The position numbers and the translations under genes are program-made. A model generated the notes under the pieces. That model did no database searches and had not been told where the DNA came from. It saw only the letters and a program-made list of their open reading frames with translations. Below are positions 1 to 8,940 of a stretch of DNA of 25,333 bases, piece after piece; positions within the stretch are counted from its first letter, which is position 1, and the number at the start of each line of letters is the position of its first letter. This DNA comes from Chara braunii (lineage: Eukaryota > Streptophyta > Charophyceae > Charales > Characeae): contig BFEA01000264.1 in assembly GCA_003427395.1 (NCBI GenBank), forward strand, positions 1,376,150 to 1,401,482. The letters run 5' to 3'.

Positions 1-504
1 TAAAAAAAAAAAAAAAAAAGGGTTGTACATCTTTAAAAGATCTACAACCCTATATTTATTATTTGTTTTTCTGTTTTTGTTTTAGCCCTTAAAAAATCTG
101 TGTGAAACCCAAAAAAAAAAACACTCATTTCATCTTAGTTTTTGTTTTTTTCATTGTATGTTTATGTTTTTTATTTTTTTTAATATATTTAAACATCAAA
201 AAATTAAAATAAAAATATAGGGTTATAGTCCTAAAAAAAACCTACAACGGCATATTTTTGTTGTTTTTTTTGATAATTTTTAGCCCAAGGAAAAAATCAT
301 CGCGGACCCCGTTAATTCGTGTCCAACTCGCGTTTGAACGGGAGTTTAACGTGAATTCAACGAGCGTTGAGTTCTTCCACGCGGAACCCACGTTGAATTC
401 AAAATCGGACACACAGTTACTTGTTTATTCGTCCTTGCCCTTTATCTCAGTAGGAGCAGATGCTACTACTACTAGCTGCTCGGTTTAGGGTTTCTAATCA
501 TCGG
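1..504. repeat. AT-rich stretch with a diverged ~93-bp direct duplication and a perfect-looking hairpin
   Basis: The first 300 bases are A/T-rich with poly-A and poly-T runs. Bases 20-50 form a hairpin whose 15-base arms differ at one position (GGGTTGTACATCTTT against GGGTTGTAGATCTTT read in reverse complement). The block 20-112 recurs in diverged form at 220-312: both begin GGGTT(G/A)TA, continue through CTACAAC, a T-rich stretch and TTTTAGCCC, and the offset is exactly 200 bases. Bases 313-504 contain no recognisable gene. They hold a short inverted pair, GAATTCAAC near 354 and GTTGAATTC near 393. The block probably belongs to repeat-derived DNA flanking the gag relic, but I cannot assign it to a family. 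Confidence 0.6.
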
Positions 505-2909
505 GCAGTATGCGATCACGTGTCGTGGTGTGCCGCATTTAAGACATTGCGCATTGTCCATGCGCTCCTCCCAAGTCTCACGAGTCATCCCCATCTTCAA
601 CCATGGCTTCCCTTCGGCAATGCCAGTGTGTCACTGAAACGCGCGCGGTTTCTTCCTTATCGAATTTTTGGGTGACACTCCCCTGGTGGCCACAACAATA
701 GTGACTCCCCCCTTCCCGGAGTCACTGTTGTTATCCTTTTTATTCCTATCTTCTATTGGTTACTTTTCCACTGTGTCGTCGTCGAACACAACAAGGTTGT
801 TGTCCTGACTTTTTTGTCGCTAGAAAATTTGTTTCCCATCATATGTCTTTCCTCCTCCTCCTCCTCCACACTTAACTACGGTTGCATAGGAGTTTTTGAC
901 TTGAGAAGTCATTTGCTCCTTTTGCAGAGCAAGGTCGAAAAATTGCCTATAATTATATTTACCCGACTTCCCTTCGACAACCTGGTGTCCCCGGATAGGC
1001 TTAGGCAACGTGCGGGAATAGCTGTACAGTACTTGGTTGTCTTGCAGGTTCAATCCTGTAACCTGCAACAATCGGTAATCTTCACGGGACAAAGCCTTGA
1101 CCGACGTCCAACGTTTTTGACCAATCGTCTTTAACTGGTTAAATGCTTTGTCGGTCGTTGTCTTGTCGAGGAAACGGTCCTTGATCTTATCCACGAACCG
1201 TTTCAAGGTCAAGGTCTTTGCCCACTCGCCGATGTCTTCGAACCCTACGGCGTTGGCATCGGCCAACACCCATTGTTTGACCTCACCTCCCATACAAGAA
1301 ATGCAACAGAAAAATTTCCCAGAATTAAATAATCATTCTAGAGTAAAATTACATTCTAAATTTTAAATTTTCATTCCAGCTTAAAAAATGTCATTCAAAT
1401 TTTAAATTTTTTTGTCTTACTTCAAAACTTTCCTTCCAAGAATGGGGTATACCTTCTTATTTGAACTGCATGCTAGAGATGGAACGAAAGTCTGGATGAG
1501 TTCATGAAATATTTTAATTGGACTGTTATTCTAAGTAGAGATTTCCAGTCATAAATAGGTCAATCCAATCTAAATTAGACGATATTTGTTGTAGTAGAAT
1601 GAAAGTCCAATTAAAACATTTCATAAACTCGACCAGACTTTCATTCCATTTTGAACCAATAAATGTAGTTGGAAGGGAAAGCTCATAATTAGACGGGAAC
1701 TAATCAAATTAAATTGGAAATTTAAGAATTGGATAAACATTGGAATGATAATTTATGAATATGAAGGATTTTTTTTTTATGAAATATTTTTTCAACTTTC
1801 ATTTCTTATGGGAATTTTTCTGTTGTAGTAAACGCAACTTGGGATTCCGGTTCGACCGGAGCGGTGCTTACAAATGTTTGGATTTCGGCAATCCAAAGCA
1901 ACAGACTCTCATCTATCTTATTACAAAACGTGAACGACAACTCCATTTTCACTTTCTCTTTCTTTTTTTCCTTCTCCGATTTCGTACTTGTCTTGCCGAG
2001 AGTTGTCAAAGAAACAGACTTGGGAAAAGAAGACGAATGAGAGAAGTTAGACGGAGAGGATGGTGGATTTGATGATCCATTCCCATCAGTAGTTGTCTTA
2101 ATTGTTGGATTAGCAGACTTCATAACATCTTCCATCAACTTCTTTACTTCTTTCTTATCTTCTTTTTCTTCTTGTCTATCTTCTTCCTTACCCTCTATCT
2201 GATTTTTTCCTTTCACAATATTTGCAATGGTTAGTAGTCCTACAACAATCTCATCTAACTGACTTTGCTGCCTGTCAATTTTCTTTTCCGGAAAGGTAAG
2301 GTAAGTCACAATATAAGATAATGTATGTGACATAGCAGCCTGTTCTCCAGGTTCTGTTCCAATTACTTGTCTAATTTCTTTAACTTCCTATCCTCTTCTT
2401 TGTTCCTGTTCTCTTCTTCTCGTAAGTTTTTCTCCTTTTCTTTCTTCCACGACCAATGTTTTTTTCAACCACTGGATATTTGCATCGACTGTAACCTCGC
2501 TTACTTCTGGTTTTGTCTTGTCTTTACGAGTCAATTCCATTAATTCTTCCAGCTGTTTCAAAGCAAATTGGTCCAGCATCTGACGACACTGGGCAACCAG
2601 TTTGGAGACTTCGGTCCTAACTGTCACAACTTCCACAAATGTGATAAATTTATTCGGACAGTCTTAAGCCGTCTTCGTGTTACTTCTATCACGGATGTGT
2701 TGTTCAACATCCGGTCTGGATAGATATATTTCAGTCAACGGCAGGTTCCACAAGGCCAACAGTTCCTGTTTCCTAGTCTCAGCCTGCGTCCGAGTCTTAG
2801 GCTCAGATGGTCCATCGCCCACAGAGGGCGTAATCGGTATAGAAAACAAGAATGTGGTCACGATTCTCGTGAGAATAGACTTTTGCAAACATTTTCTGAA
2901 GTGAGACAT
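505..2909 (-). pseudogene. Decayed Ty3/gypsy-type gag with capsid-like region and CCHC zinc knuckle
   Basis: Reading leftward, one frame (codon first bases at 2909, 2636 and 2333) runs from about 2909 to 1806, broken by stops at 2664-2666 and 2388-2390. It encodes a coiled-coil-like N-terminal part, a Lys/Glu-rich linker, and then a capsid-like start (LLLWIAEIQTFVSTAPV). After the 1304-1825 insertion it resumes in another frame at about 1299 with GGEVKQWVLADANAVGFEDI and continues to a TAG at 820-822. Further along in that same frame, 505-546 encodes a clean zinc knuckle (C-LK-C-GTPR-H-VIAY-C, spacing C-x2-C-x4-H-x4-C). Capsid followed by a CCHC knuckle is the standard Gag order, which supports the identity. 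No protease or RT follows on this strand in the window. The reading frame is non-functional: several stops, frame changes and a transposon insertion. It is clearly a different gag from the one at 19507. Confidence 0.8.
1304..1825. mobile_element. Palindromic MITE / foldback element inserted in the gag relic
   Basis: The gag reading is interrupted by about 522 bases of AT-rich, non-coding DNA. The ends are inverted copies: the left begins CAACAGAAAAATTTCCCA and the reverse complement of the right begins CAACAGAAAAATTCCCA. A second inverted pair lies inside, 1480-1524 against 1604-1648, matching at about 40 of 45 positions around a 79-base loop. Further weaker complementarity joins them (CTTTCCTTCCAA near 1427 pairs with a site near 1665), so almost the whole element can fold on itself. 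The gag frame differs on the two sides, as expected for an insertion. Flanking target duplications are not clean: a 9-base comparison gives 5 matches, so the superfamily is undetermined. Confidence 0.8.
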
Positions 2910-3287
2910 CTTCGGAGGGGAGAAACAAGAAAATTCGTCGGCCAGGTTGATCTACCACAAAATAAATAAAAAACAATAATTTAACAGCCACCCGAAACAA
3001 ATTCACACTATATGAACAGAAAAAAATAACAAGGAACATAAGTTTTTACTAATTCTGATTGCTGTTCTATTTTCAATGTGATGACGTTGTATTCTACTTT
3101 CAGGTAACGCGACTCAGGCCAGCATGATCGTCAACACACACAAGTAAGTACACAGGCACACAACACAGCACAAGACAACAGGTAAGTACGCCAACAAAAT
3201 CATAACAATAGTTAGCGTTCGTCCGTTGCTGTTGCTTCTTCTTCGGTCCTGTGTGATCAGCACCCAATCTGACGTATGGCACCACAA
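2910..3287. other. Unassigned stretch, AC-rich
   Basis: No protein family is recognisable on either strand. Bases 3130-3190 are rich in CACACA and ACAACA, with two copies of CAAGTAAGTAC/CAGGTAAGTAC near 3140 and 3180 that look like short direct repeats. It lies on the presumed 5' side of the minus-strand gag relic and could be degraded leader or LTR, but no second LTR copy is visible. Confidence 0.4.
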
Positions 3288-3850
3288 CCACGTCAGTCTT
3301 CCAGACGTGCCACTTTAGTCATCAGAATGCAACTCTTACTTAGGCACAAATGTGCCTGCTACGTGTCACCCCTGGCATGCCAACTCAGCAACTCGAAGAG
3401 TATGCCACGTCAGCATGTCCAGTCAAAATCATCAATGGGGTGCACATCAGCAATGTGTGTTGATGTTGTCATCGAGTAAGTCACTTTCTTGCCTGCCACG
3501 TGTATCCCCTGGTGTGCCAACACAGCAGGACTTGAGTCTGCCACGTCAACACGATAGTCCAGTCAGCATCATCAGTCGGATACGTGTCAGGAGCGATACG
3601 AGTGTGTCGTACAATGCCACGTCAGTCAAGTAATGGAGTGCCACGTTAGACAATGTCACGTCAGCCTGAAGCTACTCACTACTGTAGAAGAGTGGTGAGT
3701 CAGCAATGCCACGTCAGCACTCCTTCACAATCACCGACCATGTCAGCAATGCATCTCGATCGCAGATGCGATCGATTGGGATCTGGATGACAGCGCTATC
3801 CCTGCTGGATTTTCCCCCTGTCGGGATATCAATGCCACGTCAGCACCTGA
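3288..3850. repeat. Dispersed TGCCACGTCA motif cluster
   Basis: The core TGCCACGTCA occurs at about 3403, 3539, 3615, 3707 and 3833. Near-variants lie at 3288 (CCACGTCAG), 3494 (TGCCACGTG), 3639 (TGCCACGTTA) and 3654 (TGTCACGTCAGC), and CAGCAATG often stands beside the core. Copies are spaced irregularly by tens to about 140 bases, so this is not a simple tandem array. The same core, as TGACGTGGCA on this strand, forms the dense 14-bp array at 19511-19833. The motif points the same way relative to the plus-strand integrase remnant at 4390-5441 as it does relative to gag-pol in the intact element. I infer that this is a degraded leader of a related element. ACGT-core sequences of this kind are typical bZIP binding sites in plants, but function here is speculative. 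Confidence 0.65.
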
Positions 3851-4300
3851 TGTGCGCTTTTCCAGACTTATTCACGTCATCTCCTCTATTGTAGGCATCA
3901 CCGCTTCTTTGTCGTCATTTTATATAGGTCATCGTCGTTAGTCACATAATCGGAAGTACAGCCACGATATCAAATTGCAATGAACCCAGATCGTGAAGAC
4001 ACTTGTCAACAATGCAAGCTAAGATAGATATCAACCTGCTGATGATTGTCAATAACCATAATCGTGTTCGAATAGAATGAGATGGGGGAAATATACATGG
4101 GAGAATAGACTGAGAATGGAGCAGAAGACAATGCACACACCTCCTTCGGGCTCTCTCCTCGCTCGCCACCTCACCAATCAATAGTCCAAACACAAATCGA
4201 AAGTTCTATCTCAATGTGTTACGTGGCACGCCAATCAATCCTCATCAGCGAGCTGGAGTAATGTCGACGTTGAAATACTGGGTACATATCTACGATCGCC
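3851..4300. other. Unassigned stretch before the pol remnants
   Basis: No convincing coding sequence or repeat is visible on either strand between the motif cluster and the RNase H scrap. The open frames here are short and match nothing I recognise. It may be non-coding sequence of the degraded retroelement. Confidence 0.35.
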
Positions 4301-4380
4301 CCATGTGTTCAATGCACAGACTAAGGCATACAGTTCCCTTTCATATGTGGACTTGACGACCTTTTTTGATGGCAATCGTG
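4301..4380 (-). pseudogene. Ty3/gypsy RNase H fragment
   Basis: Read leftward from about 4380, the minus strand encodes ARLPSKKVVKSTYERELYAL followed by VCALNTW (the last part at 4301-4351). The STYERELYALV-ALNTW pattern is the conserved segment of Ty3/gypsy RNase H around its second acidic residue (the E of ERELYAL). Neither the upstream TTDAS-type nor the downstream TDH-type motif is recognisable, so only a scrap survives. It is antisense to the integrase remnant that starts a few bases away, whereas in an intact pol the two domains lie on the same strand. The open frame around it is longer (4235-4486), but beyond the scrap it is antisense to integrase or unrelated. Confidence 0.6.
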
Positions 4381-4389
4381 CAAACATAA

Positions 4390-5441
4390 ACTCAGTAGAT
4401 CTTCTGAAACCATTACCGATTCCTAGCGAACCAGGCGAGTCTATCTCGATTGATTTTATGAGCCTCATGAAAAGCCGAAACGACAATAGTCAAGTATCTC
4501 GATTGTGGACCGTTTCTTTAAATATGCCATGTTCATTCCCTTACACGCAGAAGCGCGAACAAAACTTGTCATCCAAAAGTTTCAGATGCGATGGGTGACT
4601 GAGTATGGTTTTCCTCCCTCCATTGTATCTGATCGTGATGCCAGGTTCACAAGTATGTCATGGCAAAAGCTTATGGAAGCATACGGTACACGATTGACCA
4701 TGTCCTCAGGGCGACACCCTGAAACGAATGGACAAACTGAACAAATGAACCGTTTGTGTCAACAACTTTTGCGCATGTATGTGAGACCCGATCAGATAGG
4801 TTGGGATGATAACTTACCCAGGATAGCAAGTGCATATAATAGTAGTGTTCATACCTCTACAGGACGTACGCCTAATTCACTGCACAAGGGTTGGAAACCT
4901 AAGCGTCCCATTGATGTATTAACATGAGACAAGTTCCTTAGGTTCCCTCCAGGACCCGGGAGTATGCGACATTGTTTCAAGAAGACATGAAGAGAGTAAA
5001 AAACAATTTGAAGAAAGCTCTGGACTAGATGATTGAACAAGCTAACAAGTGTCTCAGAAATTTATGCCTGTCCATTTTGGACCCTGGGAATTTCTCAAAG
5101 TAATTGGGGATGCAGAGGAACTGTCTTATCGAATTGACATTTTCCCTCACCTCAAAACGTATCCTGTCTTTCACGTGTACAAATTGTTACCCTGTGTAGA
5201 AGGAAACGAGTTTCCAAGTAAACCATCTATCATTCCGCCAGACATGGAAGGTGGATATGAAGGAGACAAAATCATAGAGCATGGGTATTTCTCTACAGGT
5301 GGACGTGGACGACCCCAAAAGCAGTTCAAGGTACGTTTCAAATCTCAGGCACCATCTAAGGCCAAATGGTTTAGTAAACGAGAATTACTTGAAACTGCTC
5401 CTGATATTGTATCTGCATATGAGCGTGGGTTAAAGTCTTAG
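4390..5441 (+). pseudogene. Ty3/gypsy integrase core and chromodomain remnant
   Basis: The remnant starts with LLKPLPIPSEPGESISIDF, whose Asp codon (4452-4454) is the first catalytic acid. Near 4494 the frame shifts and continues as VDRFFKYAMFIP. The second Asp, in VSDRDARF, is at 4631-4633 and the Glu, in NGQTEQMNR, at 4739-4741; they are 36 residues apart, the standard D,D(35)E spacing. The frame stops at 4925-4927. Another frame around 4960-5040 (REYATLFQEDMKRVKNNLKK) carries a TAG, and the third frame resumes at 5049 with KFMPVHFGPWEFLKVIG (GPY/F-type module), KTYPVFHVYKL, and a chromodomain-like end (KIIEHGYFSTGGRGR, KQFKVRFKS) to the stop at 5439-5441. The C-terminal layout is that of a chromovirus. 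RT and protease are absent. At least three frame disruptions make it non-functional. No LTR or polypurine tract was recognised after it. Confidence 0.88.
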
Positions 5442-5546
5442 TTATTTCTGCGATGGAACTCGAAATTGGGTCAGCAGGAATGCAGTAACCCGTGTTCTGC
5501 AGCAAGTCTGGGCCTCAAACGGAGCCCAGACAACAAAGGCCAAACT

Positions 5547-5551
<5 letters not shown>
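5442..5551. other. Short unassigned spacer
   Basis: These 110 bases follow the integrase stop and contain CTGGGCCTCAAACGGAGCCCAG, a small imperfect inverted repeat (about 5508-5529). No coding content is recognised. Confidence 0.3.
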
Positions 5552-5590
<39 letters not shown>

Positions 5591-5613
5591 AATGTGTGTG
5601 TGTGTGTGTTTGA

Positions 5614-5666
<53 letters not shown>

Positions 5667-5711
5667 TGCGTGTGCGTGTGCTCGCGCGCGTGTGTGCGTG
5701 TGTGTGTGTGT
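5552..5711. repeat. Interrupted (GT)n microsatellite
   Basis: About 160 bases of GT repeats, interrupted twice by TTTGAATG and, toward the right end, by CTGCGTGTGCGTGTGCTCGCGCGCG, a purine-pyrimidine alternating stretch. The duplicated TTTGAATG interruption suggests segmental slippage. Long open frames across it, Cys-Val on one strand and Thr-His on the other, are artefacts of the repeat. Confidence 0.97.
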
Positions 5712-5712
5712 G

Positions 5713-5842
5713 AGGTTGGCCGAATCTGGACGTGTTCCACACGGACATGCAGAAAATCAGATCAGTCAATTTTTTTCTGCACATCTACACGAACGCATCC
5801 ACATTCAGACGCTTATTCCAATCCTTTTTGCCAGTGGGATCT
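5713..5842. mobile_element. Partial MITE copy (GGGCCAGATCCCACT family), left end missing
   Basis: The sequence from GAATCTGGACGTGTTCC through CATCCACATTCAGACGCTTATTCC to TTTTTGCCAGTGGGATCTGG parallels the inside and right end of the complete copy at 6485-6651. The left inverted repeat is missing; the GT microsatellite sits where it should be. A further isolated end, GATCTGGCCCTAA, is at about 6184-6196. Confidence 0.7.
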
Positions 5843-6481
5843 GGTTGCGACAAACGTCCAACATGCAAAATTCGAGTGAAACGACAGAAATAAAGAAGAA
5901 AATAGACACAGAGAAAAAGATGAAGACGGAGAAAGAGTAGGGAGATAGAGCAGGGAGGTATCGAAGTAAGAAGAGGACACCGAACAAGACTCGGCATTCC
6001 CGAAACGCGACCAATGGCCGAATGATAGTCCGGCATTCCTGAAACGCGACCAATGGCCGAATGATACTCCAAAAAAGGCCAAGTACATCGTAGGATAGGC
6101 ATACAAACCAGGCACAGCGACCCTACGCTGCGTTTCATCCGGCCGCCAACCGGAATCATCAGGGGTCTTAGTACGTCGCAAGATCTGGCCCTAAGGCCAC
6201 GCCTCTCGTCAGATGTCTATGCTGCTGTTGCTTCTGAGCTGGAGGGCAATCGGGTATCGCGATTTCCAGGGTCTATTATTTGAGGCTTCTGCTGTCCCTA
6301 ATGAGTTCCATTGCTATCTTATCTGCCACGTGTCTGTCTGACTGGGTTGAATGATCTAGCTTATCACGTGGAATAGACACTCCTTGAGGATGACGCAATC
6401 ACCGAATTTTCAGTGTTCTGTTCACAGATCCGTTGGGAAGGGGGGTGTCTCTTGCAAATTGCATGCAAGCGGCTTCGTCAC
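5843..6481. repeat. Spacer with a 39-bp tandem duplication (5992-6069)
   Basis: CGGCATTCC(C/T)GAAACGCGACC...GAATGATA is present twice head to tail, 5992-6030 and 6031-6069, with only a few differences. The rest (5843-5991 and 6070-6481) shows no recognisable coding sequence apart from the isolated MITE end near 6184-6196. Confidence 0.7.
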
Positions 6482-6484
6482 TAA

Positions 6485-6651
6485 GGGCCAGATCCCACTG
6501 GCAAAGAGGATTGGAAGAAGACTCTGAATCTGGACCGTGTTCCGCGCAGAGGTCCAGAAAAGTAGATCAATCACAATTTGTCGCACCTGTCCGCAAACAC
6601 GTCCACATTCAGACACTTACTAGTATCCTCTTTGCCAGTGGGATCTCGCCC
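6485..6651. mobile_element. 167-bp MITE with TAA target duplication
   Basis: The left end is GGGCCAGATCCCACTGGCAA followed by AGAGGAT. The reverse complement of the right end is GGGCGAGATCCCACTGGCAA followed by AGAGGAT, a 27-base terminal inverted repeat with one mismatch. TAA flanks it on both sides (6482-6484 and 6652-6654). Subterminal sequence is also inverted (CTGAATCTGGACCGTGTT against the complement of AACACGTCCACATTCAG), so the element folds nearly end to end. A 3-base T-A-A duplication with G-rich ends is compatible with the PIF/Harbinger (Tourist-like) group; that assignment is an inference. It has no coding capacity. Confidence 0.88.
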
Positions 6652-6839
6652 TAAGTGTCCTTGGGGAGGGGAAATGATCCTTCAGCCCGCAAGTCTGGTA
6701 GCGTTTGCCTTTCGCGAGATACTCGGGCCTATGAAAAAAAAGAAGGAAAAAAAAAAAACCAGCAAAAGGAGTTCGCGCTTATGAGTACATACATATCCTC
6801 TGGGGTCGAGTCCCACAAGCAGCGTTTAGTTTCCTAAAC

Positions 6840-6935
6840 GCCTGAATCTGGACGTCATTGTGGCTATGAGCAGTAGGGGAAATTCAACGCCATTTCTGCA
6901 CATCTCGGCAAACTCATCCAGGTTCAGCCGTGGAG
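6840..6935. mobile_element. Degenerate internal fragment of the same MITE family
   Basis: CTGAATCTGGACGT, TTTCTGCACATCTCGGCAAACTCATCCAGGTTCAG and the spacing between them resemble 5720-5812 of the partial copy. No terminal repeats or target duplication remain. Confidence 0.45.
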
Positions 6936-6983
6936 GAAACCCTAACCTGTTAGTGAGACTTGGCCCCGGGGGAAAACGAGGGG

Positions 6984-6984
<1 letters not shown>

Positions 6985-7027
<43 letters not shown>

Positions 7028-7085
7028 GTGGAGACAAGAAACAGCTGGGAGGGAAGGAGGCAGGGAAGGAGGGAGGGAGGGACGA
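6985..7085. repeat. (GA)n microsatellite followed by a G-run tract
   Basis: A (GA)n tract at about 6986-7023 is followed at 7050-7081 by GGGA/GGAGG repeats with several runs of three G on the plus strand. The G runs satisfy the usual pattern for an intramolecular G-quadruplex; this is a sequence-level expectation only. Confidence 0.85.
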
Positions 7086-7536
7086 CGGAGGTGGGAGTTG
7101 TTTTCCAGCGGAAATGCTGCCACGCTGCTGCGAGTTTCTGATATTCTGCGCCATTCATTCCATTTTTTATTTTTTATTTTTTAAATGTACTGCGGCGTCA
7201 CTTACTGTGGTAATGCAGCTCCNGCTCAACTTTTTCCCCCAACAAAAAAATAAAAAAGGTAATGCAGCTCCCAGCGGGCTCCTTGTCCCGGTGCCGCTGT
7301 CATCTCTTGCACTCCTACAGTGGCACTCATTTGCCCTATTGCCTGCGTCGGTGTCTTGGCATGCAAAGCGCGCCAGCGAGCTGGGTTCATCGGACAAAGG
7401 AGATCTGCATCGGCTACCTTANCAACTGGGTTTAGGGTTGGCATCGAGTCATCGACTACAACTTGGGCGGGATTAGGGCTCGGAGGCGTTGAAGTTCCCT
7501 TGAACACGGCGACGCGGAGCCATAGCCAGTAGAGGT
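7086..7536. other. Unassigned stretch
   Basis: No recognisable gene. Single undetermined bases lie at 7223 and 7422. GGTAATGCAGCTCC occurs twice (near 7210 and 7259) as a short direct repeat flanking an A-rich stretch. Right at the end, 7520-7539 (CCATAGCCAGTAGAGGTTAA) is repeated with small changes at 7714-7737, bracketing the MITE at 7540-7636. Confidence 0.4.
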
Positions 7537-7539
7537 TAA

Positions 7540-7636
7540 GGGTCAGATCCCACTACCCTGGATTATTCATTTCTCACCCTCGATTACGAAGATCAACGGC
7601 CAGAAATGAACAATGGGGGCTAGTGGGATCTGGCCC
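7540..7636. mobile_element. 97-bp MITE with TAA target duplication
   Basis: The left end GGGTCAGATCCCACTA and the reverse complement of the right end GGGCCAGATCCCACTA match at 15 of 16 bases. TAA stands on both sides (7537-7539 and 7637-7639). Near the right end is AAGATCAACGGCCAG, a subterminal motif also found, inverted, inside the larger element at 8941-9370. Together with the 6485 copy this defines a family of different internal lengths sharing ends. It has no coding capacity. Confidence 0.85.
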
Positions 7637-7747
7637 TAAGCCACCAGTACCTTTGTCGGTTCGAAAATACTCGGCCTCCGACCTTTCAGGAGGCCGAAAC
7701 GAAACGAAGGACGCCATAGCCACTAGAGGTTGGTTAAGGTGATGATC

Positions 7748-8776
7748 ACTCGCAGGCTCGCAGAGCTTTCCCATTGCACTGATGATTTCAGCAACAAGCT
7801 ATTGTATTGGGAACAGCGGGGCTTTCGGCGACGTTTACTGGGGATCGATCGGCGAAAATCAGCAAGTGGCAATCAAGCTGATGTCGGGCGAACTTAATCC
7901 GGCCAAGCGCCGCATGTTCCTCGCGGAGGTGAACACGTTGAGCAGACTCCGGCACGCCAACCTCGTGAAATCGTTCCATCTTGGTCTATCCCTACTTCGC
8001 AGGCGGCAGTGTGTACGCTCGCCTTCACACAAGAGAGAAAGCTGTCCCCGCTAGACCCCTTCTCCCACCTCTGACGCTGATGGAGCGATTGTGCATCGCC
8101 TTGCAGATCATCAAGGGCTTGCCCTACCTTCACGACGGTGCCGATCCCCCGATCATCCACCGGGACATCAAGAGCAGCAACCTGCTTCTTGGCGATGGCG
8201 CCGGGAAGAAGATGCGGGTCCTTGTAGCGGACTTTGGTATTCGATAGCGGACCATCAGAGAGAGGGTTCTTGGGACAGAGCACGAGACCGTGGTGAAGAC
8301 GTCGCACATGGCGGGAACTTTCGGGTACATGGCGTACATAAGGTCGGGGATTTTGTCGGAGAAGATAGACGTGACACGTGTACGCCTTCGGCGTTATCCT
8401 GCTGGAGCTGCTGACGGGGAGGAAGGCGATGTCACCGTCTGGCATGGGTTGGCTGACGCTTGTGGACTGGGCACAACCTCTACTTCAGAGTGAGTCTTAT
8501 TATACGGTCAATATCAGTATACTTTGGTTAATCAAATGGATATAAAAAGTACTACTACTTTAGCACCATGGGGGTAAAGAAGAGATGATGCTGTCCGAGA
8601 TTGTGGACCCTTGATTGCCCGCTGTGGCAGCGGGATCGGCGGCGCTCAATCACGTGGTGATGGAGAAGCTGCGTTTGGGGGGAGAATGCGTTGTGGAGGA
8701 CTACGAGTGTAGGCCAAAAATCAAGAAAATAGTGGGCACGATTGACGGCCTTATTGAGGGAGCCGACATCGCTTGA
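7748..8776 (+). pseudogene. Receptor-like-kinase-type Ser/Thr kinase pseudogene
   Basis: The kinase subdomains appear in order: a pre-kinase LAELSHCTDDFSNK, glycine loop GNSGAFGDVYWG (about 7809-7845), catalytic Lys in VAIKL (7875-7877), FLAEVNTLSRLRHANLVK (helix C), VYPYFAGGSVYARL, catalytic loop HRDIKSSNLLL (from 8158), DFG (8230-8238), AGTFGYMA in the activation segment, VYAFGVILLELLTGRKA (about 8382-8432), and a last exon ending EDYECRPKIKKIVGTIDGLI with its stop at 8774-8776. This order and the HRDIKSSN/GTFGYMA wording fit the plant RLK/Pelle family. Damage includes a frame change near 7800, a deletion with frame change near 7975 (the stretch after HANLVK is missing), TAG at 8245-8247, loss of the Pro-Glu of the APE motif, a roughly 7-base insertion near 8375, and TGA at 8612-8614. 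No extracellular or membrane segment is visible upstream. The retained intron argues against a retrocopy. Confidence 0.88.
8490..8563 (+). other. Probable intron of the kinase pseudogene (GT-AG)
   Basis: The donor GTGAGT follows CTTCAGA at 8490, and the acceptor TTTAG ends at 8563. The 74 bases between are AT-rich and break the kinase reading, while protein similarity resumes after 8563 and soon reaches MMLSEIVDP. Length and base composition fit a short plant-type intron. Splicing was inferred from sequence only. Confidence 0.65.
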
Positions 8777-8940
8777 CAAGACTCACAAGAGGAGAGATGA
8801 TGGCGTTGAGATGTCGATAGTGGAAGAGAGATGGCGGGTCCGAGCTGAGGCATCGGCCTTGGATTGATGCTGCGAGCGCAATGAAGAGATCGCAGAAGGA
8901 GACAGTGCATGTTTCAAAGCGGAAAGAGAGGATCAAGATG

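Noticed and set aside
1299-1830. A target-site duplication for the MITE in gag
   Set aside because: The best alignment, CATTTCTTG against CGTTTACTA in gag sense, matches at only 5 of 9 bases.
4235-4486. Whole 83-codon minus-strand frame as an RNase H gene
   Set aside because: Only about 27 codons resemble RNase H; the N-terminal part is antisense to integrase.
5492-5940. Long open frames with Cys-Val or Thr-His runs
   Set aside because: They are translations of the GT microsatellite and have no other content.
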